This document shows positions 20,144-23,968 of a stretch of 23,968 bases of DNA, in pieces. This stretch comes from Basidiobolus ranarum (taxonomy: Eukaryota > Basidiobolomycota > Basidiobolomycetes > Basidiobolales): assembly GCA_040143965.1 (NCBI GenBank), contig JASJQH010000159.1, forward strand, positions 1 to 23,968. Direction: 5' to 3'. Made by a program: the position numbers and the translations under genes. The notes under the pieces were generated by a model. It was not told the origin of the DNA. It saw only the letters and a program-made list of their open reading frames with translations, and ran no database searches. How positions within the stretch are numbered: position 1 is the first letter of the stretch; every line of letters begins with the position of its first letter.

Positions 20144-21144
20144 AACAATACTACGACCTTTACCTACGATAGGGTCTCTACTGGTACAACAAAATAAGAG
20201 TGAGCAAGATAACTACAAACAGGATCAAGAATTATGGTTGGTGATACTTAAATGCCAGGAGCGGTCTGTTTTTCACCAGTAGTTGAACTTGCAAAATTAC
20301 CAATATGAAAGCATCTATTTCATCAAATAGATATATATTGTAATATCAGTATTTGAGCACAATCTAAATCGAACTTCCAAATCGGGTATTTTTCCTTGGC
20401 GTTTACTCACAGGTTTCTATGTCGTGGAACCAATTATATTAACATAAACTACACCTATTCCAAATCCTGGTTATTTATCGGTACAAGGAGATGAATGATT
20501 TTCTCGGCAGCGATCATCAGCATAATAACTTAATAGCCAGGAACTTGACCTTCTACAACCTTCGCACTATATAGGATTGGAACGAGCACTAAATATCCAC
20601 ATACTCGACTGTTGTTCTTAGTTCTTCACAAGACCAGAAAACAGTCACCTTTACGAATAAATTACTACAGAGCACATGATTGAATAGCATAGTTGCCAAA
20701 ACTTGTTAGACCGCTGAGCGTGAATCAAATTTATTACTGATTGTTCTAATGAATTATCGGGGAGACTGAGCATTTGTGTGAGTGTATATGGAGTGTAGGT
20801 GTGAGTTTAACGTAAAAATAATGCGCAGACTGGATGCTTTTATCTTCAAATTTACCTTCTTCCAGTTAGAAAAAAAATCAGTTGAGATCAAGAAAACCTT
20901 TCGTAAAGAGCTCAAATCCAATGTTAAAAGGGAAATGTGCCTAATAAGATATATATGAGTCAAAAATAAACCAAGTGAAGGATTAACGGAGGAGGTGTTC
21001 AATCAATGTAAAGTGGGACTGTGTGGGTTGATCAAATACGACAGTGATGTTAAATATGCATGCAAGCATTAATCAAGGAGTAGGTTACCAATGGATTAAA
21101 TCAAGGAGTAGGTGTATAAGTTAACGAATGAGGAATGTCCAAAT
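20144..21144. other. Intergenic between MCU start and PIP5K stop
   Basis: A 1-kb spacer between two minus-strand genes. It holds the MCU promoter and the kinase 3' UTR. The 82-codon frame at 20754-21002 (-) opens at TTG and is a compositionally biased Ser/Leu/Ile stretch. Apart from the short direct repeat near 21071-21113, nothing stands out. Confidence 0.5.
21071..21113. repeat. 15-bp direct repeat, 28-bp period
   Basis: AATCAAGGAGTAGGT occurs exactly at 21071-21085 and 21099-21113, just beyond the stop of the minus-strand kinase gene at 21145. The copies lie 28 bp apart. This is probably a small local duplication in a 3' UTR; on the minus strand the unit reads ACCTACTCCTTGATT, which a 3' UTR-binding protein could recognise. 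Confidence 0.55.
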
Positions 21145-23968
21145 TCAGTCAAATTTTTTACTTCTGGAAGAGTTACCGCCTCGTCTAACACTTTGACGTC
21201 GGCGACGAAGAGTTTCGCGCCGCTGGATGTCATCGTGGATTTTGATTGCTTTGGTCATGAAGTCCATAAATCGGTTAGCATAAAGGGATGGGTTTACTGC
21301 TGATATCCCGTTCTGATGATAGTAAGAATTAATAATCATTGATAATCATGAAAATAACGCAATACCACACCACATACTTTATCATGACTTAGCGATTTCC
21401 ACATGTGCTCCATTCTTTTAGCAAAGTTATAAGGCGTAAGGATATCAATAATACCAACATAAAAAATGGTGTCGGTGAAAACGCCGCTTTCATCAGATCC
21501 AGCAAAACCACCCTCGTCTTGATAAAAGATACAGTTGTTTCGCCTAGGAGAGTTAGTGTTGGAATAGATTAGCATGAAGACTGAAGGGCGTAGGAACTGA
21601 AGTATCATTACTCATTAAATGGGTCTTCAGGAAGTGTAGAATTTGAGGGACCAAGTGCAATAGGGTCAGACTCTACAATCATCTTTCGAACAGCGTCTGG
21701 GTGATAGGATCCTCGCTTTTGTATAGGCTTATCCAGCTTCTCAGTATCGGGCTAAAGATAAAGGTTAGTCAAATATAGCAGATTACTCAGAGTAAAGATG
21801 AGATGAACCTTAAAGACAGAAAGAGTGTTATCTCTAATGTTGTCCCTGTTTCCACGTTGTTTATCATGCAATCCAACTAGAAGACTATAATCCATGATTT
21901 TAAGTTCTTTCAAAAGCTATGATATACATCTTATTAGTTGGGTCTGAGATATAAGAGAATAGCTATCCGAACATACTTTGACATCACGATCCATTTGATC
22001 AACAAAAAGTTGCCGTTTCTCAGGTCCGATTTCCAGTTTGCGATCACGAGTCTGCCAGTTTAAATCTTTCATTACAGCGTGAGGGCTTTTCTTGAGGTCC
22101 TCATCACCAAGCTCACGCCCAACAGTTGATCCCTAAACGAAAAATCAAAATGCTATTTGATGGTTTACGAGAAATTCTGCTAACTAACCTTGAGATCATA
22201 AGTTTCGTGTATATCTTTGTTAGGTGGGAAATTGTTGGCCATTACTACGAAGTGAATTTTGCGACTGTGAGGAAGCTTTACACGGTGAAGACCAAAGAAT
22301 CGAGAAATCAAAGTGTTTGGATTCTCTTTGACGTGCTATATAGAAACTCACCATTAGTAAAAATAGATACCAAACTGGTTTAAATTCAAAATCACCTGGT
22401 AATAATAGGGTAAGATTCGGCGCAGGAACTTGTGTTCAGTATGATGAATCGTCTTGATAATAAACCGATAGTCTTGTGAATAGTAAAAAAAGCTTCCACT
22501 CTTTCCTGGAGAGCCCAATTCTGACAGAATGTATTTACTTGTAAGGGATACCTATATCAATGATTATACATAAGCAACTGTAAAACAACAGTTCAGAATA
22601 TTTTACAAGTACCAGGTATTCTGCGGAATCAATACCAAAAAGCTCTCTCAAATGTCTAAAGACCCAAGGGGCGTAGTCCTTAAATTTAAAGTCATATTTT
22701 GATGACGGAGTCATTTCATTTCCGACACTAGAATAAAGGAAGTAAGTGTCTGGAATTCTACATTTCATGAATGTATCGAAAAAATGACTTACATATCGAA
22801 TGCTAGTTTGTGGGCGGCACTAAAGTCAATATCATGCAAGTCACGACGCGACTTACCAGTGCAGCGTGATACCTAATTTAGAAAACAAGTGTGTTAACGG
22901 CCTAGAGTTCAAAAGAAATAACTACGTTATCAAAGCTTACTGCGACACGGATACCAGTCAACATATTGTACATCAAAATATAATTCTTATGGTCTTTATC
23001 GATACGAGTTCCGATGGCAATTCGTTGCTCCTCGTCAGTTTTTTTTCTTCGAATGGTTCTACGATAAGAAAGCTTTCTACTTAAACGTCGGATATTTTCC
23101 ATCGTTTGGCGTATGTTGCTTGGATTTTCAGAGTTTATACACTCTGTGTCAACGGTGGAACTTACACTTGTACCAGCAAGATCGTCCTTTAGTTTGGTTG
23201 GAGCCCGGGATATAGTAGAGTATCGTTTGGATTTTCTTCTCTGAATTTTCATGGTATTATTTCTTGTTATTTGAGGATTAGAGGGTTGCTCAGAAGCCGT
23301 AGGAAGGATAAAACTGGTAGGACGACGATTTGTAGACACTGAGCGTCCAAGTCCTCTATTACTACGTAAGCGAATAATTGGCTTTTTGTGTACTAATTCA
23401 GAGGATAACATGATTTCTTCAGTTGAACAAGGTATGTCACATTCATCGATATCATTTAGAGACAGTTCAGTTTTAGTTTTAACCATAATTTCGGAGTGCG
23501 AGTGATTTGATATTAATAACTCCTCACCACTGGTTTGGTCTGAATCTTGGTCCTCAGAATTAATCATGAGGATTGTCGACTCGGAATCACTTTGAGGTAA
23601 GGAGCTGTTGCGGGGTGGTAGATTTTCTAATAGATGCAAATCACTCTTCCTCTTATATCTTGAACGACGATACCATGTAGCAGAAGCACTTTTTTCCCAA
23701 TTGACAGAAGATTCTAGGGCACCCGTTGAGAAAGAGCGAAAATTCCTTGGATTATAGTCTGGCAAGTGCATATCTTCTTCGATGGAAAGTCGATAACTTA
23801 GGGGAAAAGTCGATTTTTTATCACTAATACCATCCTGCCCCCCAGTTGAATTTGTGACGTTAGACGAGACATCCCGTTGAAAATCGAGAGAATCATCAGA
23901 GGCGAAATTTCTTGTCACCGAGGCCAGATTCTTGGACGGGAAACTGATTTCAACTGTTGGTATTCCAA
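21145..23968 (-). CDS. MSS4: Phosphatidylinositol-4-phosphate 5-kinase (Mss4/Its3 type), 5' end outside window
   Basis: Makes PI(4,5)P2 from PI4P at the plasma membrane, controlling actin, cell wall signalling and endocytosis. Ten exons are visible: 23968-22941 (partial), 22872-22793, 22727-22613, 22551-22396, 22335-22189, 22132-21977, 21916-21809, 21751-21612, 21543-21378 and 21312-21145. They join to 753 residues without a start codon; the frame stays open to the window edge. The first 320 or so residues are disordered, Ser/Arg-rich and probably regulatory. The kinase domain begins at [22 protein letters not shown]. Landmarks are [40 protein letters not shown] (ATP-binding loop and lysine), [49 protein letters not shown] (metal-binding Asp) and the activation-loop end [18 protein letters not shown] basic arginine-rich C-terminus suits membrane binding. 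The family call is very secure. Confidence 0.95.

Overview
The window is nuclear DNA from a fungus. Every recognisable gene is eukaryotic, and all introns are short GT..AG introns (about 40 to 85 nt, mostly 55 to 70). The gene set is fungal: a Dal5/Tna1-type anion:cation symporter, a Pho80/Pcl-type cyclin, an SNX41/ATG20-type sorting nexin, an Mss4-type PI4P 5-kinase and a mitochondrial calcium uniporter. The DNA is AT-rich with intergenic stretches of 0.3 to 1.8 kb. A filamentous or early-diverging (zygomycete-grade) fungus fits: MCU is present, unlike in the budding and fission yeast models. I cannot name the species.

Layout. 1-1627: no recognisable gene, but one 26-bp direct repeat pair. 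1628-3258 (-): four-exon MFS transporter. 3259-5003: gene-poor. 5004-5366 (+): small probable mitochondrial protein. 5633-6588 (-) and 8411-9358 (+): a head-to-head pair of membrane-anchored SET-domain paralogues sharing a 1.8-kb intergenic region. 10014-10759 (-): small secreted protein with a conserved ESG...GQGTRNMMM signature. 11610-12935 (-): cyclin with an unusual two-exon N-terminal extension. 14026-15987 (+): PX-BAR sorting nexin in eight exons. 16982-18220 (-): MATH-BTB protein. 18932-20143 (-): mitochondrial calcium uniporter in four exons. 21145-23968 (-): phosphatidylinositol-4-phosphate 5-kinase, ten exons visible, 5' end beyond the window.

The genes do not form a pathway or cluster. 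They are ordinary chromosomal neighbours on both strands. The only local relationship is the SET pair, which looks like an inverted duplication with one intron gained or lost afterwards. Exon models were built by eye from reading frame, splice consensus and family conservation; every model closes in frame. I saw no CRISPR array, confident tRNA or rRNA, or recognisable transposon. The most unusual items are the SET pair, the secreted family and the cyclin extension; none is proven to be a new system.
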